64,000 nucleotides of DNA from Steroidobacteraceae bacterium (GCA_025458905.1 JALORN010000003.1:51335-115334), one strand, 5' to 3'. Counted from the stretch's first letter, positions 1-9,401 are shown. The notes: generated from the letters alone by a model not told the origin. Made by a program: numbers and translations.

Positions 1-2532
1 CTGCTTGATCGCCAGCACGTGGCGGCTGGCGAGTGCGTGCTCGGCGCGCAGTTCGTCGAAGAAGCGGTGCAGCGGGACCGGCGCCAGCGCGTTGTAGGCC
101 GACGCGACCTCGAGGTCGGCGCGCGCCAGCATCGTCTCGACGTCGTCGACCAGGCTGCGCAGGAACGGCCACCCGGAGAATGCGGTCTGCACCCGCGACG
201 GGCCGTGGGCCTCGAGGGCCGCGGCGAGGCCCGCCCCGGCCCCGAACCATCCCGGCAGCAACACCCGCGTCTGCGTCCAAGCGAACGCCCAGGGCACTGC
301 GCGCAGAGCGTCGATGCCGTCGACCTCGGCGCGCGAGGCCGGCCGCGCCGCGATCTGCATCCGCTCGATCACGTCGATCGGCGTGACGCGCCGGAAGTAT
401 TCGTAGAACTGCGGCTCCCCCCAGACCAGCTGGCGGTAGCGGCGGCGGCTCGCCTCGGCGAGCGTAGCGCCGACTTCGAGCACCTCCTGCGAAGGCTCGA
501 CGGCCGCCGTGCCACGGCCCGCCTGCGTGGCGAGTGCCAGGGCGCTGAACGCCCGCTCCAGGGTGCGCATCGCGATCGGTGCCAGCCCGTAGTTCTGCGC
601 CAGCAGTTCACCCTGCTCCGTCAGCCGCAGCAGCCCGTTGACGGTGGTCGGCGGCATCGCGCGCACCAACGCGTCGATGCGCCCGCCGCCACGTGCGATG
701 CTGCCGCCGCGCGCGTGGAAAACGAGGTGCTGCTCCCCGGCCGCGGCGAGCGAGGCGGCGATCGCGCCCTGCGCGCGGTACGCCGCATGGCGCGACGCGC
801 ACATGCCGCTCTCCTTGCTGGTCTCCGAGTAGCCGATCAGCACCACCTGGCGCCGGCCGCGGCGGTCGACGTGCCGACGGTAGAAGGGGTCCGCGAGCAG
901 GTCGCGCATCACGTCGCCGCAGCGCTCCAGCGTCTCGACCGAGTCGAACTGCGGCGCGAGGTCGAGCGCGATGGTGTCCTTGCGCTTGTCGTAGGCCTCG
1001 GCCCACTGGGCCAGCAGCAGGGGCGCCAGCACGTCGTCGGGGCTGCGCGCGCCGCCGACGCAGTACAGGCCGACCGCATCCGGCCCGTACCGGCGGCGGC
1101 ACTGCAGCATGGTCTCGAACACCGCGAGCGTGCGCTTGCCGAGCGCGTCGAGCTCGCCGCGCGGGCCGAGGTCGCGCTGGATCGCGTCGACGAGCAGCCG
1201 CTGGCGCTCACCAGGGGCGCGGCGCGTCCAGTCCGGGTCGTCGAGCCCGCGGGCGAGCACCTGGTGGTGGACGTCGGAGTGCTGGCGCACGTCCACGGTC
1301 GCGAGGTGGAAGCCGAAGGTCGCGATCCGCCGCAGCAGGCGCTGCACGGAGAAGTAGCCGGCGTTGCGGCCGCGGTTGGCGAGCAGGCTGTCGGCGATCA
1401 CCTGGATGTCGCGCCGGAACTGGTTCGGGTTCTCGTAGCCGTTCGGCCGACCGTCGTAGGTGTAGCGCAGCCGCTCGGCGACCTGCCCGAGGAACACGCG
1501 ATAGGGCATCCGGTCGTGGCGCGACGGCGTGATCGCCTGCGCACTCGGGATCAGCGTCGCGTACTCGTCGATGCGCTGCACCAGGGCAGCCGAGACGCCG
1601 ATCCGGCTGGCGCTCTGAGAGAGACCTTGCGCCAGCGACTGGCAATCGGTGAAGTACGCGTTGACCACCACCTGCTGCTGGCGGGCGAGCGTCTCGCGCA
1701 GCGTCTTGGCGTGCACGTCGGGGTTGCCATCCATGTCGCCGCCGACCCAGCTGCCGAAGCGGATGATGGTCGGCAGGACCAGCGACTCGGCCTGCACCCC
1801 GTAGGCCTTCTCCAGCGCCTGGGCGATCTCGTCGTAGAACGCGGGCACCAGCCGGTACAGCACCTCGGCGAGATAGAAGATCGCATGCTCGCGCTCGTCG
1901 GCCACGGTCAATCGCTCGCGCGGGTGCTCCTCGGTCTGCCACGCCGTCGTCAGCTCGGTGCGCAGGCGGCCACGGATGCTGCGCCGCTCGTTCGGTGCCA
2001 GCGTCGGGTCGAGGCGGTCGAACAGCAGGCCGGCGACCCGCTGCTGCTTGCGAAGGATCGTGCGGCGCGCCGACTCGTTCGGGTGGGCGATCAGTACCGG
2101 CTCGATGCGCAGGCCGTCGAGCAGCGAGAGCACCTCCTCGAGTGGCAGCCCCGCGGCCTTCAGCTGCCCGATGGCGTCCTCGACGCCGCCCGGCTGGGGC
2201 TTGTCGCCATCGCTCAGGAAATACTCGCGGCGGCGGCGGATGCGATGCACCTGCTCCGCGAGGTTGACGGACTGGAACCACATCGAGAAGGCCCGCTCCA
2301 GGTCGCGCGCGACGCCCGGCGGGCGGTCCCGCACGCGCAGGGCGAGCTGCGCGCCGGCGGCTGCATCGCCGTTGCGGCGCCGGATCGCGAGGGTGCGATC
2401 CAGCTCGACCATGTCGAACAGGGTCTGCCCGCCCTGCTCGAGGAGCACCTCGCCGACCAGGCCACCGAGCAGGTGGACGTCGTCGCGCAGTGCCGCGTGC
2501 TTCGGCGGGAACTGGATGTCGTTGCGGTTCAT
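1..2532 (-). CDS. ppc: Phosphoenolpyruvate carboxylase, C-terminus cut by window edge
   Basis: Makes oxaloacetate from phosphoenolpyruvate and bicarbonate in the cytoplasm, refilling the TCA cycle. The reading frame runs open from an ATG at 2532 off the left edge (844 codons). Against the usual 880-930 residues, about 75 are missing. Seen on translation: IAHPNESARRT (about residue 145-163) around the catalytic His, TFGFHLATVDVRQHSDVH, VVLIGYSETSKESGM with the conserved Lys, and FHARGGSIARGGG for the Arg-rich catalytic loop. All three motifs depart from the classical forms (HPTE, GYSDSAKDAG, FHGRGGSxGRGG), but His, Lys and both loop Arg are kept. It is probably a divergent PEPC subfamily. No obvious Shine-Dalgarno precedes the start; the next gene upstream is separated by a hairpin. 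Confidence 0.93.
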   Translation of the reverse strand, partial: MNRNDIQFPPKHAALRDDVHLLGGLVGEVLLEQGGQTLFDMVELDRTLAIRRRNGDAAAGAQLALRVRDRPPGVARDLERAFSMWFQSVNLAEQVHRIRRRREYFLSDGDKPQPGGVEDAIGQLKAAGLPLEEVLSLLDGLRIEPVLIAHPNESARRTILRKQQRVAGLLFDRLDPTLAPNERRSIRGRLRTELTTAWQTEEHPRERLTVADEREHAIFYLAEVLYRLVPAFYDEIAQALEKAYGVQAESLVLPTIIRFGSWVGGDMDGNPDVHAKTLRETLARQQQVVVNAYFTDCQSLAQGLSQSASRIGVSAALVQRIDEYATLIPSAQAITPSRHDRMPYRVFLGQVAERLRYTYDGRPNGYENPNQFRRDIQVIADSLLANRGRNAGYFSVQRLLRRIATFGFHLATVDVRQHSDVHHQVLARGLDDPDWTRRAPGERQRLLVDAIQRDLGPRGELDALGKRTLAVFETMLQCRRRYGPDAVGLYCVGGARSPDDVLAPLLLAQWAEAYDKRKDTIALDLAPQFDSVETLERCGDVMRDLLADPFYRRHVDRRGRRQVVLIGYSETSKESGMCASRHAAYRAQGAIAASLAAAGEQHLVFHARGGSIARGGGRIDALVRAMPPTTVNGLLRLTEQGELLAQNYGLAPIAMRTLERAFSALALATQAGRGTAAVEPSQEVLEVGATLAEASRRRYRQLVWGEPQFYEYFRRVTPIDVIERMQIAARPASRAEVDGIDALRAVPWAFAWTQTRVLLPGWFGAGAGLAAALEAHGPSRVQTAFSGWPFLRSLVDDVETMLARADLEVASAYNALAPVPLHRFFDELRAEHALASRHVLAIKQ

Positions 2533-2619
2533 CGTCTGCCAGTGCGCCACGGCGGGGGCGGGCTCGTCCGCACCGCACGGGTCCGGTCGCCCACCCCGCC
2601 CGACGGCGGGAGCCGCAAC

Positions 2620-2649
2620 GGAAAGCGCCGGCACGAGGCCGGCGCTTCC
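2620..2649 (-). terminator. Hairpin terminator after the TonB receptor gene
   Basis: The arms GGAA(A)GCGCCGGC and GCCGGCGCTTCC form a strong GC-rich stem with a 4-nt loop, 28 bp past the stop of the minus-strand receptor. On the minus strand it is followed by a short T-rich run (TTTCCGTTG), so it fits a weak intrinsic terminator. It also isolates ppc. Confidence 0.65.
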
Positions 2650-2677
2650 CGCTCGAGCGGCCGAGATCAGCCTACCA

Positions 2678-5239
2678 TCAGAACCGGTAGCCGACCTCGA
2701 TCGAGACGCGGCGTTCCGCGCCCGGGTGGATGAACGCGCCGCCGAACTCAGGGGCCGGGATGACCTCCTGGAGGAACTTCTCGTCGGTCACGTTCCGGCC
2801 GACCAGGGCCACCGACCAGCTGTCCGAGACGACGCCGAAGCGCGCATCCACGGTGCCGAAGCGATCGCGCTCGGCGTTGGTGTAGTTGCCGACGCCGAAG
2901 GCCACGGTGTTGTTATCCTGCGCCTGGATGACGTGGAACCACGTCGGCCCGACCAGGTTGTAGTAGGCGCTCGCCTGCAGCCGCCAGGCCTCGCCGACCG
3001 GCACGTCGAGCTCGGCGCCGAGGGTGGCGGTGTAGTCCGGCGTGTACGGCGACTCGTTGCCGACCGAGGCCGGGCGCGAGCTGTTGGCCTTGATCTCGCT
3101 GATCACGCGGCTGTAGCCGGCGACCAGGCGCAGCTCGTCGGTCACCTTGAAGTTCGCCGCGAGCTCGGCGCCCCGCAGGTTGACCTCGTCGATGTTGTTG
3201 ACGACGCGCAGCAGGCCGAACTGGCCGACCAGGAACTCGAAGAACTGCATGTCGTCCACCGACGTGTAGAACAGCGCGGCCTCGAGCGACAGCCGGCGGT
3301 CGAGCAGGTTGGCCTTGAAGCCGAGTTCCGCGGCGCTGGAGCGCTCCTTCTCGTAGTCGTCACGCACCACGACCGACCGGAACTGGGGGCGCGGGTTGGC
3401 CGCCGAGCAGTTGTTCGACTGGCCGGCCGGGCCACGGCCCGTGATGCAGTTGATGAACAGGTCGACCGTGGCCGCGCTGCCGGTGTTGTTGAAGCCGCCG
3501 CTCTTGAAGCCGACGCCCCAGTTCGCGTACCACGTCCACTCCGCCGTCGGCTCCCAGGTGAGCGAGACCTTGGGCTGGAACTGCGAGAACGTGCGCTCGC
3601 GGTCCGGGATGACGCCCGAGGGGTTGATCACCGGGTTCAGCGCCGGGTTCAGCGGGGCATTGCCCGTGAACACGCCATCGAACGGGTTGTAGTCGAAGAA
3701 CGTGGTGCGGGCCGTGGTCGGCACCAGGTTGCTGACCTGCCGCTCCTCGGTGTCGTAGCGCAACGCGACCGCGGCCTCGACCTCGTCGGTGACGTCGTAG
3801 GCGAAGTTCGCGAAGCCTGCGTACACGTCGCTCTTGAAGTTGTCCCACACCAGCTGCTCGGTCGAGTTCGGCAGGCCACGCGGGATGAACAGCGACGGGA
3901 TCACGCGCCCGGCGTTCTCCACGCCGGTGGCGATGCCGACCTCGCGGTCGATGTTGAGGTAGTAGAGGCCTGCCAGCCAGCGCAGGCGCTCGTCGCCCGA
4001 CGACGCGATGCGCAGCTCGAAGCTGATGTCCTCCTGGTTGCGGACCTGGTACTGCGTGCCGTCGCACGACGTCGCGGTGTACGGGCCGAGCACCGAGCCG
4101 GCGGGCGTCGGGCCGTAGAACTGCGGCGCCGGCGCCGAGAAGCCGGCTACGCCGTTCGGCGGCGCGGTGCGCAGCGAGTTCTGGCAGGTCGGCTCGCCCC
4201 AGAAGAAGCCGTACGTGGCGCTGGTGCCGTCGGAACCGAACTCGTTCTGGATGTCGCTGTAGAGCGTCCAGGCGGTCAGCTTGCCGAAGGACAGGTCCTG
4301 GTCCCACTTCAGCGAGACGTCGAGCGCCTCCTGGTTGTTGTACGGATCGATGTTGTTGACGAAGTTGAAGTTGTGCTGGTTCACGTCCTCGTTGAACAGC
4401 GGGTTGCGGAACGCCGCCGCCACACCGGGCACGAGGAAGTTCGCATTGAAGGCGATCGAGGCCGCCTCGACCTCGCCGTAGTGCGCCTTGAAGTCGAGGG
4501 TCGAGCTGTCGGTCGGCTCGAAGATCACGCGCGCATTGACGTTCCAGCCCTCGAAGTCGTCGACGTTGTTCTGGCGGACGAACGAGTTGAAGAAGAAGCC
4601 GTCCGTCTTGCGGTAGTCGCCCGTGATCTTCCACCCGGCGCGGTCGGTCGCCGGGCCCGACAGCACGAACGAGCCGATCTGCGTGTTGTCCTCGCCGAAG
4701 CCGACCTTGGCCGAGCCGCCGAACTCCTCGCCAGGCTTGGTGGTCGTGACGATGATCGCGCCGGCCGCGGCATTGCGGCCGTAGATGGCGCCCTGCGGGC
4801 CCTTGACGATCTCGATCTGCTGCAGGTCGGCGTACTCGCGGTTGAACGCGGCAGGGTTGGTCTGCAGCACGCCGTCGATGATCAGCGCGAAGCTGTTCTC
4901 GGCGTCGCGCGCGCCGTTGATGCCGCGGATGTTCACCTGCGCGTCGGCGACCTCGGCGGTCTGCACCAGCGAGACGCCCGGCGTCAGGCGGATGAAGTCG
5001 CCGGCGCGGTCGACGGCCGCGGCCTCGAGGGTGTCGGCGGTGAGCGCCGTGATCGACGCCGGCACGTCCTGCAGGTTCTCGGCGCGCTGGCGCGCGGTGG
5101 TGACGACCACTTCCTCCAGTGCCTCGCCGGCGGCGTCGGCTTCCTGCGCGAACGCGACCTGGCCCGACGCGGAAGCCGCGGCCGCCGCCAGTGTCAGGCT
5201 GACAAAACGCGAGACCTTGCTCGCCCGGATGGTGTACAT
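2678..5239 (-). CDS. TonB-dependent outer-membrane receptor
   Basis: Outer-membrane gated porin (853 aa) for active uptake of an unknown ligand, driven by TonB-ExbBD. The start is the ATG at 5239 (MYTIRASK), preceded by GGGGA at good spacing and followed by a signal peptide ending near AFAQ. A TonB-box-like EEVVVTTARQ and a plug domain (about residues 45-160, with VNIRGINGARDAENS and EIVKGPQGAIYGRNA) come before a long beta-barrel ending in Phe (GYRF). The plug wording (LQDVPASITALTADTLE) is typical of the large receptor family common in sphingomonads and oligotrophic gammaproteobacteria. The substrate cannot be deduced. The next gene is the divergently read amidohydrolase. Confidence 0.93.
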   Translation of the reverse strand: MYTIRASKVSRFVSLTLAAAAASASGQVAFAQEADAAGEALEEVVVTTARQRAENLQDVPASITALTADTLEAAAVDRAGDFIRLTPGVSLVQTAEVADAQVNIRGINGARDAENSFALIIDGVLQTNPAAFNREYADLQQIEIVKGPQGAIYGRNAAAGAIIVTTTKPGEEFGGSAKVGFGEDNTQIGSFVLSGPATDRAGWKITGDYRKTDGFFFNSFVRQNNVDDFEGWNVNARVIFEPTDSSTLDFKAHYGEVEAASIAFNANFLVPGVAAAFRNPLFNEDVNQHNFNFVNNIDPYNNQEALDVSLKWDQDLSFGKLTAWTLYSDIQNEFGSDGTSATYGFFWGEPTCQNSLRTAPPNGVAGFSAPAPQFYGPTPAGSVLGPYTATSCDGTQYQVRNQEDISFELRIASSGDERLRWLAGLYYLNIDREVGIATGVENAGRVIPSLFIPRGLPNSTEQLVWDNFKSDVYAGFANFAYDVTDEVEAAVALRYDTEERQVSNLVPTTARTTFFDYNPFDGVFTGNAPLNPALNPVINPSGVIPDRERTFSQFQPKVSLTWEPTAEWTWYANWGVGFKSGGFNNTGSAATVDLFINCITGRGPAGQSNNCSAANPRPQFRSVVVRDDYEKERSSAAELGFKANLLDRRLSLEAALFYTSVDDMQFFEFLVGQFGLLRVVNNIDEVNLRGAELAANFKVTDELRLVAGYSRVISEIKANSSRPASVGNESPYTPDYTATLGAELDVPVGEAWRLQASAYYNLVGPTWFHVIQAQDNNTVAFGVGNYTNAERDRFGTVDARFGVVSDSWSVALVGRNVTDEKFLQEVIPAPEFGGAFIHPGAERRVSIEVGYRF

Positions 5240-5303
5240 CGATGCTTCCCCAGGATGTGGTTGGTTGCCTCGGGCTGCGACCCTGCTGCCCGCCAGCGCG
5301 CGG

Positions 5304-5312
5304 ATCCTAACA
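5304..5312 (-). promoter_or_regulatory. Candidate extended -10 promoter for the TonB receptor
   Basis: Read on the minus strand the sequence is TGTTAGGAT, an extended -10 element (TGn-TAGGAT). A TTGCGC hexamer lies 15 bp upstream (5325-5330). It would give a leader of about 58 nt that carries the receptor's Shine-Dalgarno. Confidence 0.4.
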
Positions 5313-5472
5313 TGGGTGGCTTGGGCGCAACCAATAAGCCGCGGCAATCCGTGTTTTGTTGCCTGAAAGCTACACTTGCGCCTGCAGGCTTTGGGCAGCC
5401 CTCCTCGGCAACGGGGCTTTTGCGGCCCGAGTTCGGCATCATCGCCGCCTGTCCACGCCGAGGAGCCCGAAC

Positions 5473-6348
5473 GTGACCGTCCCTGCCATGCCTCCCGTCC
5501 CCGCGATCGACATCGTCTCCGGCATCTGGACGCAGGAGGCACTGTCGTTCCGCCCGGGCTGGCAGGAACAGTTCTTCGCAGGGAAGATGAAGTCCAAGAC
5601 GGACATGGGCGGCGTCACGCTCGAGCAGCACCTCGCGCAGATGGACGCGGCGGGGATCGAACGCGCCTTCTTGTTCGCCCCGAAGGTGGGCCGCAAGGGA
5701 CTGCCCGGCAGCTTCCACCTGCCCTACGAGATCGTCGCCCGCGCCGTCGAGCGATACCCGGGGCGCTTCCATGCGATGGCCGGCATCGACCCCTACGAGG
5801 GCATGAACGGCGTGCGTGCGCTGGAGGACGCGGTGCGCAACTTGGGGTTCATCGGTGCGCACGTCTACCCGCACTGGTACGACCTGCCGCCGGACCACGC
5901 CAAGTACTATCCCTTCTACGCCAAGTGCTGCGAGCTCGGCGTGCCGATCCAGATGCAGGTCGGCCAGTCGATGGTGTACTCGAAGGAGGCACCGATGCGC
6001 AGCGTCGGCCGCCCGATCCTGCTCGACGGCATCGCCTGCGACTTCCCGGAACTGAAGCTGGTCGGCATCCACGTCGGCATCCCCTGGACCGACGAGATGA
6101 TCGCGATGGCCTGGAAGCACGAGAACGTGTTCATCGGCTCGGATGCGCACAGCCCGAAGTACTGGCCCGAGTCGTTCGTGAAGTACATCGACTCGTACGG
6201 CCAGGACAAGGTGCTGTTTGGCACCGACTTCCCCGTGCTCGGTTTCCGGCGCACGATGGACGAGGTGCTGGCTCTCGGGCTGCGCCCGGACCCGCTGCGC
6301 AAGTTCCTCCGCGACAACGCGCTGAAGGTCTACGGCATCGTGCCCTGA
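5473..6348 (+). CDS. Amidohydrolase_2-type TIM-barrel protein lacking the N-terminal HxH
   Basis: Resembles the metal-dependent hydrolase/decarboxylase family that includes ACMSD (291 aa). GTG at 5473 is chosen because AGGAG lies 7 nt upstream; an in-frame ATG at 5488 is possible. Family landmarks are FIGAHVYPHW, KLVGIHVGIPW, NVFIGSDAHSPKYWP and VLFGTDFPVL, the last giving the C-terminal Asp. The N-terminus reads AIDIVSGIWTQE where family members normally have a DxHxH metal site, so part of the metal centre is absent. It may be a decarboxylase- or hydrolase-like enzyme with altered metal binding. Its stop is 11 bp from the convergent CoA-transferase. Confidence 0.8.
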   Translation: MTVPAMPPVPAIDIVSGIWTQEALSFRPGWQEQFFAGKMKSKTDMGGVTLEQHLAQMDAAGIERAFLFAPKVGRKGLPGSFHLPYEIVARAVERYPGRFHAMAGIDPYEGMNGVRALEDAVRNLGFIGAHVYPHWYDLPPDHAKYYPFYAKCCELGVPIQMQVGQSMVYSKEAPMRSVGRPILLDGIACDFPELKLVGIHVGIPWTDEMIAMAWKHENVFIGSDAHSPKYWPESFVKYIDSYGQDKVLFGTDFPVLGFRRTMDEVLALGLRPDPLRKFLRDNALKVYGIVP

Positions 6349-6359
6349 GCAGCGTGCCG

Positions 6360-7589
6360 TCAGTCGCCGCCCTCGGCGACCGTGCCCGCGGCCTGCTCCG
6401 CCGTCATCGCCGCGCCGCTCGCGGTCAGTGCGGCCACCTGCTCGACGCTGAGGCCCGCCTCGCGCAGTACCTCCTCCGTGTGCTCGCCGAGGCGCGGCGC
6501 GTGGCGCCGGATCGAGGCGGGCGTGGAACCGAAGTTCACCGGGAACTTCGGCATCCGCAGCGTGCCCTCGGTCGGGTGCTCCACGGTCTGCCAGAACCCG
6601 GTCGCCTGCAGGTGCGGGTCGACGGCGAGATCCTCGAGGGAGTTCACGACGATCGTCGGCACGCCGGACTTGTCGAACAGGTCGAGCCACTCGCGGGTGG
6701 TCCGCGTCGCCATGATCTCGCCGGTCTTGGAGTAGGTGTCGTCGATGTTGCGGACGCGGTCGGCGAGCGTCCTGAAGCGCGGGTCGTCGATGAGCTCCGG
6801 GTGCCCGGTGAGCCTGCAGAACTTCTCCCAGTGTGCGTCGAGGTACGGCAGGATCGCGATGTAGCCGTCAACGGTCCTGTAGGGCTTGCGGTGGTGGCTC
6901 ATCAGCCGCGTGTAGCCCGGCGCACCCTTGGGTGGCTCGAAGGTCATGCCCCAGAGGTGCTCGGCCATCACGAAGTTCACCATCGTCTCGAACATCGGCA
7001 CCTCGAGCTCCTGGCCCTCGCCGGTGCGCTCGCGGTTGAACAACGCGGCCAGCACGCCGTAGACGACCGTGAGCGCCGTGGTCTTGTCCGCGACCACGGT
7101 CGGCAGGTAGCGCGGCTCGCCGAGCAGCATCTTGTTCAGCATCGCGATGCCGCTGACGGCCTGGATCGAGTCGTCGAGCGCGCCGAGCGCACCATAGGGC
7201 CCGTGCTTCGAGTAACCGTAGGCCCCACAGTAGATGATCCGCGGGTTGACCTTCTTCAGGTCGGCGTAGTCGAGCCCGAGCTTGGTCATGACCTGCGGGC
7301 GGTTGTTGTGCACGAAGACGTCCGCGTCCTTCACGAGCGCCAGCAGCGCGTCGCGCGCGCCCGCCTTGCGCAGGTCGAGCACGAGGCTGCGCTTGTTGCG
7401 GTTGCAGGTGAGGTAGAGGGCGGACATGCCGGGGTTGCGGCTCGCCCCGAGCGTGCGGTTGCTGTCGCCGCGGGGCTGCTCGATCTTGATGACCTCCGCA
7501 CCCATGTCGGCGAGCATCTGGCAGGCCCAGGGACCGAGCACGACGCTGGTCATCTCGACGATCTTCACCCCATGCAGCGGACCTGGCAT
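6360..7589 (-). CDS. Family III (CaiB/BaiF) CoA-transferase 1
   Basis: Transfers CoA between carboxylic acids in the cytoplasm (409 aa, normal length). ATG at 7589 (MPGPLHGVKIVEM) follows GGGAG and precedes the classic start LGPWACQMLADMGAEVIKIE. GPYGALGALDDSIQAVSGI carries the Asp expected to form the aspartyl-CoA anhydride; RNKRSLVLDLRK, VFVHNNRPQV and the C-terminal RLGEHTEEVLREAGLS are family landmarks. One of three such enzymes within 9 kb, each with different substrate-loop sequence. The substrate is unknown. It lies convergent with the amidohydrolase and divergent from the membrane protein at 7746. Confidence 0.9.
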   Translation of the reverse strand: MPGPLHGVKIVEMTSVVLGPWACQMLADMGAEVIKIEQPRGDSNRTLGASRNPGMSALYLTCNRNKRSLVLDLRKAGARDALLALVKDADVFVHNNRPQVMTKLGLDYADLKKVNPRIIYCGAYGYSKHGPYGALGALDDSIQAVSGIAMLNKMLLGEPRYLPTVVADKTTALTVVYGVLAALFNRERTGEGQELEVPMFETMVNFVMAEHLWGMTFEPPKGAPGYTRLMSHHRKPYRTVDGYIAILPYLDAHWEKFCRLTGHPELIDDPRFRTLADRVRNIDDTYSKTGEIMATRTTREWLDLFDKSGVPTIVVNSLEDLAVDPHLQATGFWQTVEHPTEGTLRMPKFPVNFGSTPASIRRHAPRLGEHTEEVLREAGLSVEQVAALTASGAAMTAEQAAGTVAEGGD

Positions 7590-7745
7590 CGGCGGACTCC
7601 CGTTCCTGTCGAAAGTGCGGAGGATCAGGCAAAGTAGCCGCCGCCTCCGCAGGGTGGCAAGGGTATTCCACGGCCGCCGGCACGGTGCGGCCAGAACCAC
7701 GATGTGCGGCCGCGTCGCGCGACTCGGGCCGCCAGGGAGCGTCCG

Positions 7746-8456
7746 ATGTACACCAACCTGTTCCTGGTCCAGGCCCTGGTGCAGCTGCTGCTGCTCGCCT
7801 GGCTGGTGCGAATCTGGCGGCGCACCGGGCTCGCGGTCGCGCTCGCGCTGCTGGTGCCGCAGTTCGGGCTCGTCTGGGACAACCTGGTCGTCGGCCTCGG
7901 CGCCTACATCGGCTTCGGCGACTTCCTGGAGGCGATCTCCTGGCCGCGCTTCTGGATCCACTGGTTCTTCGGCGCCTGGCTGATCATCGCCTGCGGCGCG
8001 ATCCTGCGGCTCGCCGGCATCCCCTGGGCGCAGCACCGCGGTGTGATGGTCGCGTTCTGCGCGCTGACGACCGCGATGATGGTGATCGACCTGCCCTATT
8101 TCTGGACCCTGACCGAGCTGCATCCGGTCTGCGAGTTCGACCTGGTGCGCTATTCCGTGCAGGTGCCGCGCGAGGCACTGTGCCACCCGGACCAGCAGCC
8201 GGTGCCGGGACAGGGGCCGCCCATCCCGCAGATCGTCACCTGCCTCGTCGTGATCGCCAGCGGCGTCGTGCTGATGGTCAAGCGCCGCTTCCCTTGGGTG
8301 TTCGCCGGCGGCCTGCTGATGCTGCTGTCGGCGATGCCGCCGCTCAGCACCTACAAGCTCGACAACTTCGGCGAGATCCTGATCGCCGGCGGCTGCATCT
8401 GGGGGATCGCACACTTCTCCAGCGGGCGGCGCGCGTGGGTGTCGCGGGCTGCCTGA
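7746..8456 (+). CDS. Polytopic membrane protein of unknown function
   Basis: 236 aa with about six or seven hydrophobic helices (for example VQALVQLLLLAWLV, WIHWFFGAWLIIACGAIL, IVTCLVVIASGVVLMV, WVFAGGLLMLLSAM). ATG at 7746 has GGGAG just upstream. A hydrophilic loop at about residues 120-155 contains two Cys and several Pro and would face one side of the membrane. I recognise no family. The next gene begins 15 bp downstream with a transporter fold, so the two probably share a transcript and may work together. Confidence 0.75.
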   Translation: MYTNLFLVQALVQLLLLAWLVRIWRRTGLAVALALLVPQFGLVWDNLVVGLGAYIGFGDFLEAISWPRFWIHWFFGAWLIIACGAILRLAGIPWAQHRGVMVAFCALTTAMMVIDLPYFWTLTELHPVCEFDLVRYSVQVPREALCHPDQQPVPGQGPPIPQIVTCLVVIASGVVLMVKRRFPWVFAGGLLMLLSAMPPLSTYKLDNFGEILIAGGCIWGIAHFSSGRRAWVSRAA

Positions 8457-8471
8457 CGCCGGAACGAGCCC

Positions 8472-9401
8472 TTGCAGCACGACCCGCCGCGCCCCTCGCC
8501 GGGGTATCTCGTCGTCGGCGCACTGCTGGTCGCCGGCGGGGCCATGCTGTTCGCCTCCAAGGGCATCATCGCCAAGCGGCTGTACGCGATGGACGTCGGC
8601 TTCGAGGCGCTGACGGCGATCCGCGCCGCGATCGCCATGCCGTTCTTCTGGGCGTTCGCCGCCGCCCGCGAGGGCGTGGCGATCGTGCGTGCGACACGCG
8701 GCCGCGCGGTGCTCGCAGCGGCGCTTGCGGGCTTCGTCTGCTACTACGTCGGCGCCCTGCTCGACTTCGCCGCCCTGACCATGATCGACGCCAGCATCGA
8801 GCGGGTGCTGATGTTCAGCTACCCCGCGATCGTCGTGCTGTTCGTGGCCGTCCAGCAGCGGCGTTGGCCCCAGGGCCCGGTGCTGGCCGCGGTTGCGCTG
8901 ACCTACGTCGGCATCTTCCTCGCCGTGGGCGGCCTGGACCACCGCGACTTCCGCGCCGATCCCCTCGGTGTCGCCCTGGTGCTGGGCTCGGCGGTCACCT
9001 ACGCGATCTACTTCATGATCGGCGCGCGCTACACCCGCGAGATCGGCAGCTCGCGCTTCACGCTGTTCGCGATGTCGGCCGCCGCCGTGGCACTGGTGCT
9101 CCACCACGTGGCCCGGCACGGCGTCGAGGTCGTCACGCGCATTCCGCCGGACGGCTGGCTGTGGCTCGCGGTGCTCGGGGTGTTCGTGATGTTCTTCCCG
9201 GCCCTGATGCAGGCCGAGGGCATGCGCCGCATCGGCGCGCAGCGCGGGGCGCTGGTGTCCACCGCCGGTCCGCCGACGACGATCCTGCTCGCCTGGCTGT
9301 TCCTCGACGAGCGGATGACGGCCTGGCAGCTCGGCGGCGTGGCCCTGATCGTCGGCGGCATCCTGGTGCTGGACCTCGCCCGCGGCGCCAGGCCCGCCTG
9401 A
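8472..9401 (+). CDS. EamA/DMT-superfamily transporter
   Basis: Inner-membrane carrier of the drug/metabolite transporter superfamily (309 aa, about ten helices in two EamA repeats, roughly 12-145 and 160-300). Repeat signatures are LFASKGIIAKRLY, ALTMIDASIERVLMFSYPAIV and, near the end, LLAWLFLDERMTAWQLGG. The start is TTG at 8472 with GGAACGA upstream, which keeps the whole first helix; an ATG at 8544 would delete half of it. It could move a metabolite of the neighbouring CoA-ester pathway, but the substrate is unknown. Confidence 0.85.
   Translation: MQHDPPRPSPGYLVVGALLVAGGAMLFASKGIIAKRLYAMDVGFEALTAIRAAIAMPFFWAFAAAREGVAIVRATRGRAVLAAALAGFVCYYVGALLDFAALTMIDASIERVLMFSYPAIVVLFVAVQQRRWPQGPVLAAVALTYVGIFLAVGGLDHRDFRADPLGVALVLGSAVTYAIYFMIGARYTREIGSSRFTLFAMSAAAVALVLHHVARHGVEVVTRIPPDGWLWLAVLGVFVMFFPALMQAEGMRRIGAQRGALVSTAGPPTTILLAWLFLDERMTAWQLGGVALIVGGILVLDLARGARPA

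Noticed and set aside
19..2733. A 904-codon open frame on the plus strand opposite ppc
   Set aside because: High GC leaves antisense frames open; the product is low-complexity Arg/Val/Ala with no fold, while the minus strand encodes unmistakable PEP carboxylase.
1958..5476. Very long plus-strand open frame across the TonB receptor
   Set aside because: It is a shadow of the receptor and ppc; composition is Arg/Ala/Val-rich with no domain, and no ribosome site fits.
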